From contig NZ_CP034086.1 in NCBI RefSeq assembly GCF_003855495.1, forward strand, positions 2,145,501 through 2,209,500: a stretch of DNA of 64,000 nt, given 5' to 3'. Within the stretch, counting starts at the first letter, position 1. Every line of letters begins with the position of its first letter. The position numbers were made by a program, and so were the translations under genes. Shown one piece after another: positions 17,306 through 26,386 of this stretch. The notes under the pieces were generated by a model. The model was not told where the DNA came from and did not search any database. It saw nothing but the letters and a program-made list of their open reading frames with translations. The stretch comes from Methylocystis rosea (GTDB lineage Bacteria > Pseudomonadota > Alphaproteobacteria > Rhizobiales > Beijerinckiaceae).

Positions 17306-18409
17306 CTAAGCGGATTGATCGAGTTTGCGCGATGGCCGCGCCAATGATTGCTGCGGCGCCGCGCGACGCCGCGTCAGCGCGCCCGGATCTTCTCGCGCCG
17401 CACGGCGTGAAATTTCGCGCTCCGATCGCGCCGCGCCGGTCATAGCGCCCACGATGCGCGCCGCCGCCCGCTGCGGCGTCGAGCGCATCACGCCGAGCAA
17501 CGCCTGCACGACCTCGCCGTCATCGGCAATGCCAGGCTGGGCGCAAAGAAAGATGCGCGTCGCCGATTCGAGCGGGACGCCGATCGCGTTGAGCGCCAGA
17601 GCGAGCGCCTCGCCGAGATGATCGACGACGAGCGCGCGCGCCCGTTCCTTTCGGCACTCGAGCGCTTCGGAGAGGAGAGCGGCCATCGCGTTGCGATCAA
17701 GGCGTTGCGCCGCGGCTTCCAGTTTCTCGAGGAAAGCGTCGTCGGCGCGAAGCGGCGCTTCGGTCGCGCCGCTCGCCAATATTTGGCGGCAGGCGTTGAG
17801 CACGATCGCCGTGCGCTCGAGCCGGTTCGCCGCAAGGAAAAGCGGTTCTGGATCGAGATCCAGGTCGTCGCGATCGAGCAACATGCGCGCAAGAGTCAGA
17901 TCATCGCGCGCCGCCATGACCAACGCCCGCCTGGACGCCGAATCGAAATGCGCAGCGAGATTGCCGGCGAGCCCGCGAAGCACTTCGCCCTCGCGGCGTG
18001 AGGCAAGCGCCAGCATCGTCTCCCGATCGAGGTCGCGGCGGCGGGCGACGGCCGCCGCGAATTGCGCCGGCCCCTGCTCGGCGGTCGCGATCATGTCCCG
18101 CTGCGCGAGCTTAGGCGCGAATTGAAAGGCAAGCGCGGCCGCAGCGCCGCCCTTGTCGAAAAGACGCGCGAAAATCGAGGCGGGCGTTTCGGGATGGAAG
18201 CAGAGCGGCAGCGCCGCGCGGGCTACTGTTTCTGCATCGACAATGTCGATGAGCCCGAGCGCGAGCTGTTCGAACTGCCGGATGTCGGCCATCGAATGCA
18301 TCGATCGCTCGACGAACTGATCGACGACCGCTCGAAGCAGCGACGCGTCGACCATCCGACGCTGTTCCCTATCGGCGCCCATCACTTCACCACTCGAACC
18401 CATACGCAA
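17306..18409 (-). CDS. DUF2336 family protein
   Basis: 367 residues, almost entirely alpha-helical and Ala/Leu/Arg-rich, as expected for DUF2336 proteins with HEAT-like repeats (for example LALASRREGEVLRGLAGNLA and ARRALVMAARDDLTLARML). The basic C-terminal tail (about 340-367) looks disordered. The true start may be one of several ATGs within the first 17 codons. Function unknown; related genes lie near kinase loci in other alphaproteobacteria. It converges on DUF1491. Confidence 0.8.
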   Translation of the reverse strand: MRMGSSGEVMGADREQRRMVDASLLRAVVDQFVERSMHSMADIRQFEQLALGLIDIVDAETVARAALPLCFHPETPASIFARLFDKGGAAAALAFQFAPKLAQRDMIATAEQGPAQFAAAVARRRDLDRETMLALASRREGEVLRGLAGNLAAHFDSASRRALVMAARDDLTLARMLLDRDDLDLDPEPLFLAANRLERTAIVLNACRQILASGATEAPLRADDAFLEKLEAAAQRLDRNAMAALLSEALECRKERARALVVDHLGEALALALNAIGVPLESATRIFLCAQPGIADDGEVVQALLGVMRSTPQRAAARIVGAMTGAARSEREISRRAAREDPGALTRRRAAPQQSLARPSRKLDQSA

Positions 18410-18519
18410 CTTGCAGAAAATTTAGCATCCGGTCGTTGACGGAGCATTAACCCTCGCCAATTCCTAATCGTTAGGGACGGCTGATTCATCGTCGGCGGAA
18501 CGAGCTTGGAGAAATCGCC

Positions 18520-18729
18520 ATGGGGAAGGTCATCGCCTTCCAGATGCGCACGAGAGCGGCGTCGAAACGCCGCGAGGCGCCCGAACGCGACGCGCAGATC
18601 CTGTTCTTTCTCGGCGTGCGCTATGTGCGGATGGAGGACGCCCTCGTCAATCCACAGGAGAAGCCTGCTCCGGAGTCCTGCGGCGCGCCGCAGGGCGGCG
18701 GCAAGCGCAGGCGCCGGGTCCGCGCCTGA
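18520..18729 (+). CDS. Small conserved basic protein
   Basis: 69 residues: a basic N-terminus (MGKVIAFQMRTRAASKRRE), a central hydrophobic segment ILFFLGVRYVRMED, and a Gly/Arg-rich tail. GGAG precedes the ATG at proper spacing. Short proteins with this central segment are common and unnamed in Hyphomicrobiales. The tail could bind nucleic acid, but this is only a composition argument. It ends two bases before the stop of the convergent CAP-domain gene. Confidence 0.7.
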   Translation: MGKVIAFQMRTRAASKRREAPERDAQILFFLGVRYVRMEDALVNPQEKPAPESCGAPQGGGKRRRRVRA

Positions 18730-18731
18730 CC

Positions 18732-19268
18732 TCAGTCGGCAAGAACGAGCGCCCAATAGACCTTATATTTCGCCCCGGCCGCGTAGGCCGTCGCGATGCC
18801 CATCCGTTTCACGCGTTTATCCAGCATGCGCGCATTATGCGGCGCGGAATCGCGCCAGCCGGAAAAAGCTTCCGCCAGCGTGCGATAACCCGCTGATACG
18901 TTCTCCACGGCCGCCGGCGTTTGAATGCCCGCGCCTGCGAGGCGGTCGCCGAGTTCGCCGCGCGCCGCAAGATCGCCGCTTTGCGCCATGTCCCGCGCCT
19001 GCGTCTCCGCGACGCGCTGCAGCCCGTCATCCAGCGTGAGAGCGCCGAGCCCGCTGTTGCGTCGATAGAGCGAAATCATGTCGCGCGCGGTCACGGGATC
19101 GACGTGCGCGCCCGTCGCCGCCAAAGAACGATACATCGGCGACTCCGGCCCGGTCGCCCGAGGCGCAGGCTCTTGCCCGGCGTTGCAGCCGGCAAGCGCG
19201 CCGAGCGCCAGGAGAACGGCGATGCGGAGAGGAGACAACAAGGACATCGAGCGCATCTCGCTCCTCAT
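18732..19268 (-). CDS. CAP/SCP-domain lipoprotein
   Basis: 178 residues. An N-terminal signal ends in a lipobox (ALGALAGC, Cys at about 28), so the protein should be lipidated and exported. The rest is a CAP (cysteine-rich secretory protein/allergen V5/PR-1) domain: ISLYRRNSGLGALTLDDGLQ, then AENVSAGY-type sequence (VENVSAGYRTLAEAFSGWRDS) and SAPHNARMLDKRVKRMGIA. Bacterial CAP domains are thought to bind lipids or act in the envelope; the activity here is unknown. It is the last gene of a minus-strand run behind the MscS-type channel (27-base gap). Confidence 0.85.
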   Translation of the reverse strand: MRSEMRSMSLLSPLRIAVLLALGALAGCNAGQEPAPRATGPESPMYRSLAATGAHVDPVTARDMISLYRRNSGLGALTLDDGLQRVAETQARDMAQSGDLAARGELGDRLAGAGIQTPAAVENVSAGYRTLAEAFSGWRDSAPHNARMLDKRVKRMGIATAYAAGAKYKVYWALVLAD

Positions 19269-19295
19269 TGTTTGAGAAACAATGAATGGCGGGAG

Positions 19296-21971
19296 TTACT
19301 TCGCTTGCGCATCGTCCGGCGTCGCAGCGTCCTCCTTCGAGTCGTCGGACCGTTCGGTGCGCTCATCTTCGCTCTTGCCGCCCACCAGATTGGCTTCGAT
19401 CGCCAGCGCGCTCGCGACGGCCGCTGCGGCCAGCTTGTCGAGTTCGGGAATGTTGACGATTGTCGGCGGCGGCGGCGAAGCCGCCGGACCGATCGAGATT
19501 CCGGCGTCGTTGAGGCGCTCATAGAGATCGAAGTGCAAGTCACTGCGCACGCGCGCGGACTGCTCGACATCCTCGACGTAGCACCAAAGCTCGAATTTGA
19601 AGATGTTCGCCTCCATGCCGAGGAACATCACTTGCGGCGCGGGTATCCGCAAAACGCTTTCCTGCGCGCGCGCCGCCGCAAGAAGAATGTCGCGCATTCT
19701 TTCCGGATCGACGCCGACATGCGGCGAAATGGCGATCTTGATGCGGCCGACCTTGTCGCCGCGCAGCCAGTTCTTCACCACACCCGCGACGAGATTCGAA
19801 TTCGGCACGATCATCGTCGCGCGATCGAAGGTCTCGATCTCGGTGGAGCGGACATTAATGCGTTTGACATAGCCCTGCTCGTCGCCGACCACGACCCAGT
19901 CGCCGACGCGAATGGCGCGCTCCCACAGCAGGATGAGGCCGGAGACGAAATTGTTGACGATCGATTGCAGGCCAAAGCCGATGCCGACCGAGAGCGCGCC
20001 GGCGACGATCGCGAGTTTTTCGAAACCGAGCCCGACATAGGACAGTGCGAGCGCTGCCGCGAAAATGAAGCCGGCGTAGCCAAGCGTCGCGCTGATGGAG
20101 TTGCGCAAACCGAGATCGAGCCGGGTGAGCGGCAGAAAGCGCGCGTCAAGCCAGCGCCGCAGCCCCTGCGTTGCGGCGAGCGCCGCGGCGAAGAGCAGCA
20201 TCGCCACAAGCGCGCTTGAAGGAGAGATCGTGACGTCGCCGATCTTGAAGGAAACGAACGCCGAGCGAATATTGCCCAGGAAATCGCCCGACTCATAGCC
20301 GAGCGGCGCAAGCGCCACCAACGCCGCCGCGAGGAAACAGAGCAGCGTGACAATGCCGGACAGGAGCACGGCGAGCGGCGCGAGCTGCTCACGGCGCACG
20401 CCAAGACCGGTGATCAATTTACGACCGAGGAAACTCGTCGGCGCAAGCGCCGCCTCGATGCCGCCGCGCGAAAGGGTGACGACGACATACAGAATGGAGA
20501 TGACCGCCGCCGTCCAGCCGATCTGCAGGATGACGAAATTGGCGAAAGTGACATAGCCAGCCGCGCACGCCCCCACGAGCACGAGCACGATAAGCGCGCC
20601 GAAGAAACGCGCGGCGCTCATCCAGTCGCGGCCCTCGGGGGTGGCGACGGCGGCGCCCTCCTCGACTTCGACTCGGCTTGGCAGATTGAAGAGGGCGATC
20701 GCGATGAGCGCCGCGACGATCATAACGCCGAGGCCGCGCGTCACGATCACGATAGGAAGCCCCCCCTGCACGGACTCTTCCAACTGCTCCAGGAACCGCG
20801 CCGCGGAAAGAGTCACCGCAGCCAGCGTGACGAGTTGCGTGAGACGTTTCGCAAGCCGATCGCCCGGATCAATCAGCCGCCAGTTCGGATGCGCGGGAGC
20901 AAGGACGGCGCGCGCGATGGCGTAGGCGAAGGCGATGCGCGCTACGCCCTCGACAAAGCGTCGCCAGATCGGTTCGAGCGCGCCGTCGATAAGATCATAG
21001 GCGTCGAAGGCGATGCTTAAAGCGCCGACCGCCGCGACCGGCACGGCCGCGATGACGAGCGCCGTCCATCCGGCGGCGGCCGCCTTGCGCAAAGGCGTCG
21101 GAGCAGACTCGTCCGCCGAACGCCGGACGACGCGCCGCGCCATGAAGAGCGCCAAGGCGACGCTCGCTGCGATCAGAAAAATGACGGCGAAAAACTGCGC
21201 GCGTCGGCCATTGTTGACGCGATCGACGACGTTCGCCGTTCGATCGGAAAGAAAGGTCGCAGAATCGCTGATCACGGCGGGCGCCCCGTCGAGCGCGGCG
21301 CGCCACAGCGAAGGCGAGAATAGACCGTCCGTGCGCAGAAAGAGATTCTTCGCAAAGAGCCCGCGCTGGCGCGCGACAATCGTGACGGCGACCTGCCGCG
21401 TCTCGAGCAACATGGCGCGCGCGCGTTTGAGAGTCGCGTCGACCGCGTCGTACAGGCGACGCTGCTCTTGGAGTTCGGCGTCAGCGCTGACGCGCGCGGC
21501 CGCGTCGGCGGATTCTGGCCCGTTCGGCGTCGCTTCGGGCGTGGGGACCGGCGGCCCTCTCGCCGGCGGCGGCTTCGCGACGCCGTTCTTTGCAGCAGGT
21601 TTGGCCAGAGGCTTGGACTCCGCCGGCTTCTCGGGCGCTTTCGGAGCCTCTTTTGGCGGCTCCTGCGGTTTTGCGGCGGCGGGCGCAAGCTCCTTCAACC
21701 GCGCATCGATCGCGGCAAGACGCGGCGTCAGCTTTTCGATCGTTTCCTCGAGTTCGTGCGGCAAGGGTTCTATACGCGCGCGCAGACTGCGCAGCGCGGC
21801 GTCGGAAAGCTCGGGCTGCTCAAGCGTCTTCTGCACCTCATCCAACGTGGCGCGCGCGCGATCGAGACGCGCGTTGAACTGTTCGATCGACGCCGGCGCT
21901 TCGTCGGCGCGCAGTTCGGGGGCGGCGAGCGTCGCAATCAGGATGGCGATCAGGAGCGTCAGTATGCGCAC
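19296..21971 (-). CDS. Large MscS-type mechanosensitive channel (DUF3772)
   Basis: 891 residues. A signal peptide (1-22) precedes a periplasmic helical domain of the DUF3772 type (about 25-90 and 160-230), interrupted by a Pro/Ala/Lys-rich insert (about 95-150). About ten helices follow, and the last is the MscS pore helix with GALSVGIGFGLQSIVNNFVS and the adjacent beta domain (RAIRVGDWVVVGDEQGYVKR, MIVPNSNLVAGVV). This resembles the long MscK/YbiO class that releases solutes on osmotic downshock. It lies between the aminomutase-like gene (58 bases upstream) and the CAP lipoprotein gene. Confidence 0.92.
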   Translation of the reverse strand: MRILTLLIAILIATLAAPELRADEAPASIEQFNARLDRARATLDEVQKTLEQPELSDAALRSLRARIEPLPHELEETIEKLTPRLAAIDARLKELAPAAAKPQEPPKEAPKAPEKPAESKPLAKPAAKNGVAKPPPARGPPVPTPEATPNGPESADAAARVSADAELQEQRRLYDAVDATLKRARAMLLETRQVAVTIVARQRGLFAKNLFLRTDGLFSPSLWRAALDGAPAVISDSATFLSDRTANVVDRVNNGRRAQFFAVIFLIAASVALALFMARRVVRRSADESAPTPLRKAAAAGWTALVIAAVPVAAVGALSIAFDAYDLIDGALEPIWRRFVEGVARIAFAYAIARAVLAPAHPNWRLIDPGDRLAKRLTQLVTLAAVTLSAARFLEQLEESVQGGLPIVIVTRGLGVMIVAALIAIALFNLPSRVEVEEGAAVATPEGRDWMSAARFFGALIVLVLVGACAAGYVTFANFVILQIGWTAAVISILYVVVTLSRGGIEAALAPTSFLGRKLITGLGVRREQLAPLAVLLSGIVTLLCFLAAALVALAPLGYESGDFLGNIRSAFVSFKIGDVTISPSSALVAMLLFAAALAATQGLRRWLDARFLPLTRLDLGLRNSISATLGYAGFIFAAALALSYVGLGFEKLAIVAGALSVGIGFGLQSIVNNFVSGLILLWERAIRVGDWVVVGDEQGYVKRINVRSTEIETFDRATMIVPNSNLVAGVVKNWLRGDKVGRIKIAISPHVGVDPERMRDILLAAARAQESVLRIPAPQVMFLGMEANIFKFELWCYVEDVEQSARVRSDLHFDLYERLNDAGISIGPAASPPPPTIVNIPELDKLAAAAVASALAIEANLVGGKSEDERTERSDDSKEDAATPDDAQAK

Positions 21972-22029
21972 ATGCGGTCCTTGGGTGGAGCGAGCCGATC
22001 AAATCGGTTTCGAGCACGCAGGCGAAAGG

Positions 22030-23094
22030 TCAATCTTGCGGCGGTTCGAGTTCGTCGCGGTAGGACCGCTTGTCGCCGTTCCGGTCGACCACGGTCCACC
22101 CCCCCCGCCCATCCGGCGCGGCGGAGCCCTCGGCGACCCGCGCTTTGCCGAACCCGCCGGGAATGTCGAGCACATAGGCCGGCAGCGCAACGCTGGTCAC
22201 GCGGCGCGACAGGTCTTCGTAGATTCTCCTGCCCGCCGCGAGGCTGAGCCGAAAATGCGCGGTCCCCGGCGCGAGATCTGGATGGTGCAGATAATAGGGC
22301 CGAACGCCCAAACCTGCCAAATCGCGCATCAGCCGCTCCAAGACGTCGACGTTGTCATTGACGCCCTTGAGCAGCACGGTCTGGGAGAGAAGGACTGCGC
22401 CGGCCTCGCGCAACTGCGCGATCGCCGCGCGCGCCGGTTCGGTCAATTCGCGCGCATGATTGACATGCAAGGCGACGAACAGCGTCTTGCCGCTCTCGCG
22501 AAGCGCGGCAAGCCGATCGCTCGTCACGAGATCGGGCGCGACCGTCGGCGCGCGCGTATGGACGCGCAACAGCCGCACATGCGGAATCTCGGCAAGCCGG
22601 CGCGACACGGCGCCGAGTCGACGCGCCGACAGCATCAACGGATCGCCGCCGGTGAGGATCACTTCGAAAATCTGCGGTCGCCGCGCGATATAGTCGAGCG
22701 CCGCCGCGACGTGACGCTCGGGCAGCAGATCGCCTTTCCCGCGACCAACCGTCTCGCGCCGAAAACAAAAACGGCAGTAGACGGGACAGACGGACAGCAG
22801 CTTTAGGAGCACGCGGTCGGGATAGCGATGCACGAGCCCCGGAAGCGGCGAATGGGCGTCGTCGCCGATGGGATCGGCGCGTTCCTGCGGCGTCGTCGCG
22901 GCCTCGCGAAGATCGGGGATAAATTGCCGCGCAATCGGATCATTCGGATCGTCACGGTCGATCAGCGCCACGATCTCCGGCGTGACGGCGATGCTGTAGC
23001 GCTGCGCCACCCGATCGAGACCGTTGACCTCGCTCATGAGGCGCGCGTCAACCAGATCGGCGATCGAGGTAAGCGTGCGCGACGGCGCGCGCAT
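22030..23094 (-). CDS. Lysine-2,3-aminomutase-like radical SAM protein (EpmB/KamA)
   Basis: 354 residues from ATG 23094; the open frame upstream only translates palindromic repeats. The radical-SAM cysteines are C103, C107 and C110 in SVCPVYCRFCFRRE, and the PLP lysine is K317 in DIPGGFGK. TGGDPLMLSARRL and HTRAPTVAPDLVT are family blocks. At this length it is closer to EpmB, which makes beta-lysine for elongation factor P, than to clostridial KamA (about 416 residues). No epmA or efp gene is in the window, so the physiological role is not settled. It is followed by the MscS-type gene. Confidence 0.88.
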   Translation of the reverse strand: MRAPSRTLTSIADLVDARLMSEVNGLDRVAQRYSIAVTPEIVALIDRDDPNDPIARQFIPDLREAATTPQERADPIGDDAHSPLPGLVHRYPDRVLLKLLSVCPVYCRFCFRRETVGRGKGDLLPERHVAAALDYIARRPQIFEVILTGGDPLMLSARRLGAVSRRLAEIPHVRLLRVHTRAPTVAPDLVTSDRLAALRESGKTLFVALHVNHARELTEPARAAIAQLREAGAVLLSQTVLLKGVNDNVDVLERLMRDLAGLGVRPYYLHHPDLAPGTAHFRLSLAAGRRIYEDLSRRVTSVALPAYVLDIPGGFGKARVAEGSAAPDGRGGWTVVDRNGDKRSYRDELEPPQD

Positions 23095-23146
23095 TGGCGC
23101 AGCGGCGTCTTGATCCCGCGGCACGCGTTTCTCCGCCGCGCAATCG

Positions 23147-23255
23147 CTCTCTCTCCCGCGCAGCGGGGGAGAGTTGGAGAGGGGGCGATGCGGTTTGCGC
23201 TCGGCTCGAATATATTCCCCCTCCCTTTCCCTCCCCCGCTGCGCGGGAGAGGGAG
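23147..23255. repeat. Two palindromic repeats, family C
   Basis: Two CCCTCTCCC/GGGAGAGGG modules in opposite orientation (23147-23186 and 23215-23255) with GC-rich hairpin centres, filling the gap between argG and the aminomutase-like gene. They may separate the two transcripts or form a 3' end for argG. Confidence 0.65.
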
Positions 23256-23294
23256 GCGTCAAGCGTTCCGCGAAAAAATCATCCGCGCGGTTCG

Positions 23295-24533
23295 TTATTG
23301 CTTCGCCCCACGCGCGGCGCGCTTGGCCAGCGTGCGCAGCCGCAGCGCGTTGAGCTTGATGAAGCCTTCCGCGTCGCGCTGGTCGTAGGTTCCGCCTTCT
23401 TCGAAAGTGACAAGGTCCTGATCGTAAAGCGACCAGGGGCTTTCGCGACCGACGAGCGTCGCCGAGCCCTTGTAGAGCTTGATGCGCACGCGGCCCGTGA
23501 CATGCACCTGGCTCTTGTCGATCGCGGCCTGCAGCATCTCGCGCTCCGGCGCGAACCAGAAGCCGTTATAGATCAGTTCGGCGTAGCGCGGCATCAGCTC
23601 GTCTTTGAGATGCGCGGCGCCGCGGTCGAGCGTCAGGCTTTCGATTCCGCGATGCGCGACGAGCAGAATCGCGCCGCCGGGCGTCTCATACATGCCGCGC
23701 GACTTCATGCCGACGAAGCGATTTTCGACGAGATCGAGTCGCCCGATGCCGTGAAGACGCCCCAGATCATTGAGCTTGGCGAGGAGCGCCGCCGGCGAAA
23801 GCTTGACGCCGTCCACCGCGACGGCGTCGCCTTTTTTGAAGTCGATCGTGACATATTGCGCCGCGTCCGGCGCATCTTCGGGATTGCCGGTGCGCGAATA
23901 GACGTAATCAGGCGTTTCCTGAGTCGGATCTTCGAGCACCTTCCCTTCCGAAGACGTGTGCAGAAGATTGGCGTCGGTCGAGAACGGCGCTTCGCCGCGT
24001 TTGTCCTTGGCGATCGGGATCTGGTTCTTTTCGGCGAAGGCGATGAGATCGGCGCGCGAGACGAAATCCCATTCGCGCCACGGCGCGATCACGGTGATAT
24101 CGGGCTCGAGCGCGTAATAGCCGAGTTCGAACCGCACCTGGTCGTTGCCCTTGCCGGTCGCGCCATGGCAGACCGCGTCGGCGCCCATTTTGCGCGCGAT
24201 CTCGATCTGCTTCTTAGCGATGAGCGGGCGCGCAATCGAGGTGCCAAGCAGATAAAGCCCCTCATATTGGGCGTTGGCGCGGAACATCGGGAAGACATAA
24301 TCGCGCACGAATTCTTCGCGCAGATCCTCGATGAAGATGTTTTCAGGCTTGACGCCCAGAAGCAGCGCCTTCTCGCGCGCGGGCTCGAGCTCCTCGCCCT
24401 GACCGAGATCGGCGGTGAAGGTGATGACTTCCGCGCCATAGGTCGTCTGCAGCCATTTCAGAATGATCGAGGTGTCGAGCCCCCCGGAATAGGCGAGGAC
24501 GACGCGTTTGATTTCTGTTTTCTGGCGGGTCAT
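23295..24533 (-). CDS. argG: Argininosuccinate synthase ArgG
   Basis: Joins citrulline and aspartate with ATP in arginine biosynthesis. It has 412 residues with the ATP-pyrophosphatase P-loop AYSGGLDTS at 14-22 and substrate-binding blocks [27 protein letters not shown] and [10 protein letters not shown]. The C-terminal part follows the family through [22 protein letters not shown]. The gene stands alone on the minus strand, divergent from the secreted protein at 24639. Confidence 0.97.
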   Translation of the reverse strand: MTRQKTEIKRVVLAYSGGLDTSIILKWLQTTYGAEVITFTADLGQGEELEPAREKALLLGVKPENIFIEDLREEFVRDYVFPMFRANAQYEGLYLLGTSIARPLIAKKQIEIARKMGADAVCHGATGKGNDQVRFELGYYALEPDITVIAPWREWDFVSRADLIAFAEKNQIPIAKDKRGEAPFSTDANLLHTSSEGKVLEDPTQETPDYVYSRTGNPEDAPDAAQYVTIDFKKGDAVAVDGVKLSPAALLAKLNDLGRLHGIGRLDLVENRFVGMKSRGMYETPGGAILLVAHRGIESLTLDRGAAHLKDELMPRYAELIYNGFWFAPEREMLQAAIDKSQVHVTGRVRIKLYKGSATLVGRESPWSLYDQDLVTFEEGGTYDQRDAEGFIKLNALRLRTLAKRAARGAKQ

Positions 24534-24638
24534 TTTGGCTCTGGCTCGGCGGGAGGCGATTTGCGCGCGGACTATAGGCGCCGCGCGCCCGAGCGCAAGG
24601 CGGCGCGACGCGGCCCACGTGCGCGCAGGAGAAACGAC

Positions 24639-25124
24639 GTGAAGCGAACATTCGCCCTGACGGGCGTCCTTTCTTTTCTGGGGCTATCGGGTCTCTGCGC
24701 GCAAACCGACCAGCGCGTATGGACGCTCGGCGGACTGGAGGAGAAAAACGCCGACAGCATCTATCTTGGCTATGGGGTGCCGGAGAGCGACGACAGCCTT
24801 GGGAGCTTCACCTGCACGCCAGGGGGCGGCGTGGTCAAAATCTGGATCGCCGAAACCAGCGCCAAGCTTAAAGCGGGAGGCAAGACGACGGCGATCTTTT
24901 CGGTCGGCGAAAAGACGGCGAAGGTCGCCGGCAAGCTCGTGCCCAATGAAGAAGCGGGCGTGCCGAGCTTCGAAGGGAGCCTGCCGGCGAAAGACCCGAT
25001 CTTCGCGGCGATGGCCGGCGGGGAAACGCTCGACATCGCCGTTGGCGGAACAAAGCGATCGGCGCCCCTCGCGGACGCAGCGGAAAAATTCAAGAAATTC
25101 GCCGCAGCCTGCGCCAAACGCTAA
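24639..25124 (+). CDS. Secreted protein of unknown function
   Basis: 161 residues. The start is a GTG at 24639 with AGGAGA six bases upstream; the much longer open frame before it lies antisense to argG and is rejected. A signal peptide (about 1-21, ending LSGLCAQ) is followed by a mature domain of about 140 residues rich in Lys and beta-type segments ([33 protein letters not shown]), with two cysteines, one at SFTCTP and one near the C-terminus (AACAKR), that could form a disulfide. No family recognised. It lies 39 bases ahead of zur on the same strand. Confidence 0.7.
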   Translation: MKRTFALTGVLSFLGLSGLCAQTDQRVWTLGGLEEKNADSIYLGYGVPESDDSLGSFTCTPGGGVVKIWIAETSAKLKAGGKTTAIFSVGEKTAKVAGKLVPNEEAGVPSFEGSLPAKDPIFAAMAGGETLDIAVGGTKRSAPLADAAEKFKKFAAACAKR

Positions 25125-25163
25125 AGCCTCGTTTTTTACGTTGGAGCCCCCTAAATTGGCGCA

Positions 25164-25595
25164 ATGAGCAGCCGTTCGACAAAAACTCCGACACGGTCCA
25201 AGGTCGCCGGCCTGACGCCGGCGCGCCGCCGTGCGCTCGACATTCTCACGCAAGCGAACCGCCCGGTCGGCGCTTATGAGATGATCGATCTCATGGCCGA
25301 CGAAGAAGGCAAGCGCCCCGCGCCCGTCTCTGTCTATCGCGCGCTCGGCTACCTTATGGACAACGGCCTCGCGCATCGGCTTGCGTCAAAAAACGCCTAT
25401 ATCGTCTGCGGCCATGCCCATGAAGCCGAGGAGCCGGTCGTTTTCATCATTTGCGAGCAATGCGGCGAGGTGAAAGAGGCGACGTCGCCCGGATTTGCCC
25501 GCGAACTCGCGGCGCTCGTCGGAGCGGCGCATTTCAGCGCCCGCACGCGCGTCGTTGAAATCGCCGGGCGCTGCGCCCGATGCGAAGGCAAATAG
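25164..25595 (+). CDS. zur: Zinc uptake regulator Zur (Fur family)
   Basis: 143-residue Fur-family repressor. The winged helix covers about residues 18-82 (LTPARRRALDILTQANRPVG, SVYRALGYLMDNGLAHRL), and the dimerisation half carries the HAH motif (H84, H86) and two CxxC pairs, C97/C100 (CEQC) and C137/C140 (CARC). ANRPVGAYEMIDLM and the two CxxC pairs are features of Zur rather than Fur or PerR. It is usually near znuABC; here it is followed two bases later by a TPM-domain gene. No obvious Zur box was found in front of it. Confidence 0.88.
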   Translation: MSSRSTKTPTRSKVAGLTPARRRALDILTQANRPVGAYEMIDLMADEEGKRPAPVSVYRALGYLMDNGLAHRLASKNAYIVCGHAHEAEEPVVFIICEQCGEVKEATSPGFARELAALVGAAHFSARTRVVEIAGRCARCEGK

Positions 25596-25597
25596 CC

Positions 25598-26386
25598 ATG
25601 CGCGGCGCCGTGCGCTGGCTCGCGCCGCTCTTCTTTCTTGTCGCGTCGCTGGCCTTCGCGGCGGTGAACTATCCGCCACTCGCTGGTCGGGTGGTCGACG
25701 AAGCCGATGTCATTCCGCCGTCCACGAAAAGCGCGATCGAGACAAAGCTGAGGGATCTCGAGGATAAATCCGGCATTCAGCTCGTTGTCGCCTCTGTCAA
25801 TTCGCTGGACGGCCTGGACGTCGAAACCTACGCCAACGGCCTGTTTCGCGCTTGGAAGCTCGGCGAAGCAAAAAAGAACAATGGCGTTCTGTTTCTGGTG
25901 GCGCCGAACGAGCGCAAAATGCGCATCGAAGTCGGCTATGGCCTGGAAGGGACGCTCACCGACGCGCTGTCGAAGATCATTTTGACGAGCGCGGTGGCGC
26001 CGCGATTCAAAGCGCGAGACTACGGCGCGGGAATCGAACGCGGCGTCGAGGGGATCATCGAGGTGCTCTCCGGCGATTCCGCGGAATGGACAAAACGCGC
26101 GCGGGGGCCACAGTCCACGACCTTCGATGAGCTTTCCCCGCTCATTTTTTTCGCTCTTTTTCTGTTCATCGTGGTCTGGATGGCGCGTAGCGCGCGCGGC
26201 CGGCAACGGTACCAGCGGAGTTACAGGCGCGGCGGCCCCCCTTTCATCGTCTTGCCCCCGAGCGGCGGCTTCTGGGGGGATGATTCTCGCGGCGGGTGGG
26301 GAGGGGGAGGCGGTTTCGGAGACGGCGGCGGCTTTTCCGGCGGCGGCGGCTCATCGGGTGGCGGCGGCGCTTCGGGGGATTGGTGA
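25598..26386 (+). CDS. TPM-domain protein, YgcG type
   Basis: 262 residues from ATG 25598, two bases after the zur stop, with GAAGG nine bases upstream. A signal sequence (about 1-22) leads to a TPM domain (about 25-150: GRVVDEADVIPPSTKSAIE, NGVLFLVAPNERKMRIEVGYGLEG), a family associated with membrane-linked functions such as photosystem repair in plants. A transmembrane helix follows (LSPLIFFALFLFIVVWMA), then a basic stretch and a Gly-rich tail (GGWGGGGGFGDGGGF). In many bacteria this type pairs with LemA; here it pairs with a second TPM protein and zur. Confidence 0.88.
   Translation: MRGAVRWLAPLFFLVASLAFAAVNYPPLAGRVVDEADVIPPSTKSAIETKLRDLEDKSGIQLVVASVNSLDGLDVETYANGLFRAWKLGEAKKNNGVLFLVAPNERKMRIEVGYGLEGTLTDALSKIILTSAVAPRFKARDYGAGIERGVEGIIEVLSGDSAEWTKRARGPQSTTFDELSPLIFFALFLFIVVWMARSARGRQRYQRSYRRGGPPFIVLPPSGGFWGDDSRGGWGGGGGFGDGGGFSGGGGSSGGGGASGDW

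Noticed and set aside
23095-23262. N-terminal extension of the aminomutase-like protein (MTPPSPAQRGREREGE)
   Set aside because: It translates family C repeats; no family similarity before MRAPSRTLTSIADL.
23094-24638. Long plus-strand extension in front of the secreted protein at 24639
   Set aside because: Antisense to argG; the GTG at 24639 has a good ribosome-binding site and starts a signal peptide.
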